Positions 5,375-5,796 of a stretch of 5,796 bases of DNA are shown in pieces. Location of the stretch: NCBI GenBank assembly GCA_002315535.1, contig DCHA01000072.1, positions 19,287 through 25,082 of the forward strand, written 5' to 3'. The first letter of the stretch is position 1, and each line of letters opens with the position of its first letter. The notes beneath the pieces are model-generated. The model worked only from the letters and a program-made list of their open reading frames with translations, did not search any database and had not been told where the DNA came from. Source of the stretch: Firmicutes bacterium UBA1764 (GTDB lineage Bacteria; Bacillota; Clostridia; Peptostreptococcales; Anaerovoracaceae). Both the position numbers and the translations under genes were made by a program.

Positions 5375-5502
5375 GCTAACTGTTTTACAAACAAGCGTGA
5401 AAAGGCGCTTGGTGTTATATTCCAGTGCTGATTCATAACACTGCGACCGGTTATGCGTGCAACTGTAAAACACTTGCCCCGTTTTTCGTACAAACTGTTA
5501 AT
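5375..5502 (+). repeat. 128-bp conserved repeat copy (right, first)
   Basis: Runs from CTAACTGTTTTACAAACAAG to CAAACTGTTAAT. It recurs exactly 166 bp further on at roughly 90 percent identity by eye, and in inverted orientation at 1316-1443. It includes the nested inverted pair GTGTTAT / ATAACAC, 17 nt apart, inside a wider pair GTTTTACA / TGTAAAAC. Confidence 0.9.
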
Positions 5503-5540
5503 GTTTCTGTGAGAACCTTAACACTTCACTTCATATTGTG

Positions 5541-5668
5541 CTTAACTGTTTTACAAACAAGCGTGTAAAGGCGCTTGGTGTTTTATTCCAGTGCTGATTC
5601 ATAACACCGCGACCGGTTATGTGCTTAACTGTAAAACACTATCCCTGTTTTTCGTGCAAACTGTTAAC
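5541..5668 (+). repeat. 128-bp conserved repeat copy (right, second)
   Basis: Second direct copy, 166 bp (two 83-bp units) after the first, with about ten substitutions and no net gap. The block AAAGGCGCTTGGTGTT and the block TTCCAGTGCTGATTCATAAC are essentially unchanged between the two, so this part of the array was probably duplicated recently as a 166-bp dimer. Confidence 0.9.
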
Positions 5669-5713
5669 ATCCCAGGTCGCGCAACTTCTGATTAGAAAAA
5701 TATGGAAACACTA

Positions 5714-5742
5714 TTGACATATGAAGTATTTAATGTAATAAT
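5714..5742 (+). promoter_or_regulatory. Strong sigmaA-type promoter facing the right edge
   Basis: A perfect TTGACA (5714-5719), a 17-bp spacer and AATAAT (5737-5742) with a TGn extension (5734-5736). The start point would be near 5749, leaving under 50 nt of transcript in the window. It is the best -35 box here and begins about 40 bp after the end of the right array. Confidence 0.75.
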
Positions 5743-5768
5743 ATCCCTGTAAATTAAAGGGAGTGCAA

Positions 5769-5796
5769 GTGGGAGCGAGAAGGCACAGAAGGTGCA
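5769..5796 (+). CDS. Possible start of a gene leaving the window (partial)
   Basis: A GTG at 5769 follows AAAGGGAG (5756-5763) with 5-nt spacing, just downstream of the strong promoter. The nine codons present read MGARRHRRC, too few to identify anything. The same stretch contains GTGC/GCAC arms (5763-5766 and 5783-5786) that could instead belong to a structured leader RNA. Confidence 0.22.

Larger units (their letters stand above)
5130..5675 (+). repeat. Right array of 83-bp diverged tandem repeats (seven units)
   Basis: The first motif, AACTGT(TTT/AAA)ACA(G/C/A), begins at 5212, 5295, 5378, 5461, 5544 and 5627, exactly 83 bp apart; a diverged first copy sits at 5130 (82 bp before). The second motif (AACTGTTAA or TGGTGTT-) is at 5162, 5244, 5327, 5410, 5493, 5576 and 5659. 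The third (TTAACAGT or ATAACAC-) is at 5269, 5352, 5435, 5518 and 5601, with a weaker copy at 5186. The second and third motifs form the inverted pair AACTGTTAA-N16-TTAACAGTT. Spacers are strongly diverged, yet the period is kept with a single 1-bp exception. From 5378 on the units alternate in type, making a 166-bp higher-order repeat. No credible gene lies here. The family is the same as the left array but in opposite orientation. Confidence 0.93.

Noticed and set aside
5276..5473. Minus-strand 65-codon ORF
   Set aside because: It spans three 83-bp units of the right array in the opposite sense to the left ORF, and the protein has no recognisable features.
5130..5675. CRISPR array
   Set aside because: The motifs recur at unequal internal distances (32, 25 and 26 bp) and in alternating orientation. 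The segments between them are themselves related between units, and no cas-like gene is visible. The true unit is 83 bp.

Overview
The window looks like an accessory-tinged stretch of a low-to-medium GC Gram-positive genome, most likely a Clostridia member of the Bacillota. The evidence is the gene families (a YibE/F-type membrane protein, a biosynthetic-type alanine racemase and a BrnQ carrier), purine-rich Shine-Dalgarno sites and extended -10 promoters. No gene here pins down a genus.

Layout, left to right. A YibE/F-family membrane protein is on the minus strand (23-1210). It is divergent from alanine racemase (alr, 1743-2843, plus). The ~530 bp between them hold an array of diverged tandem repeats with an exact 83-bp period, read on the minus strand. 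The alr gene has its own strong promoter (TTGTTT-17-TATAAT). After alr comes a compact unit with an extended -10 promoter, a 34-codon ORF that has a good ribosome binding site, and a strong intrinsic terminator (about 2874-3129). Two copies of a 17-bp GC hairpin element follow, then brnQ (branched-chain amino acid carrier, 3222-4574). A HAD/phosphoglycolate-phosphatase-like gene then starts at 4626 but keeps only its first ~60 recognisable residues. Its broken end runs into what looks like a type I toxin-antitoxin module: a 25-codon hydrophobic/basic peptide on the minus strand with a perfect AAAGGAGG ribosome binding site, faced by a candidate ~90-nt antisense RNA on the plus strand. From 5130 to about 5675 a second, longer array of the same 83-bp repeat appears in the opposite orientation. 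At the right edge a near-consensus promoter (TTGACA-17-AATAAT) drives something outside the window.

Main discovery candidates. (1) The 83-bp repeat family: three short conserved motifs, built on inverted TGTT-type half-sites, stay at fixed offsets (0, +32, +57) through at least ten units in two arrays. The spacers between them have diverged and almost no indels have accumulated. The two arrays lie in inverted orientation on either side of the alr-brnQ block. (2) The compact convergent peptide/antisense RNA module. (3) The self-contained 34-codon transcription unit after alr.

The housekeeping genes plausibly act in amino-acid supply: BrnQ imports Leu/Ile/Val, and Alr makes D-alanine for peptidoglycan. 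Separate promoters and intergenic gaps argue against a single operon. All calls come from reading the sequence; no database search was run.
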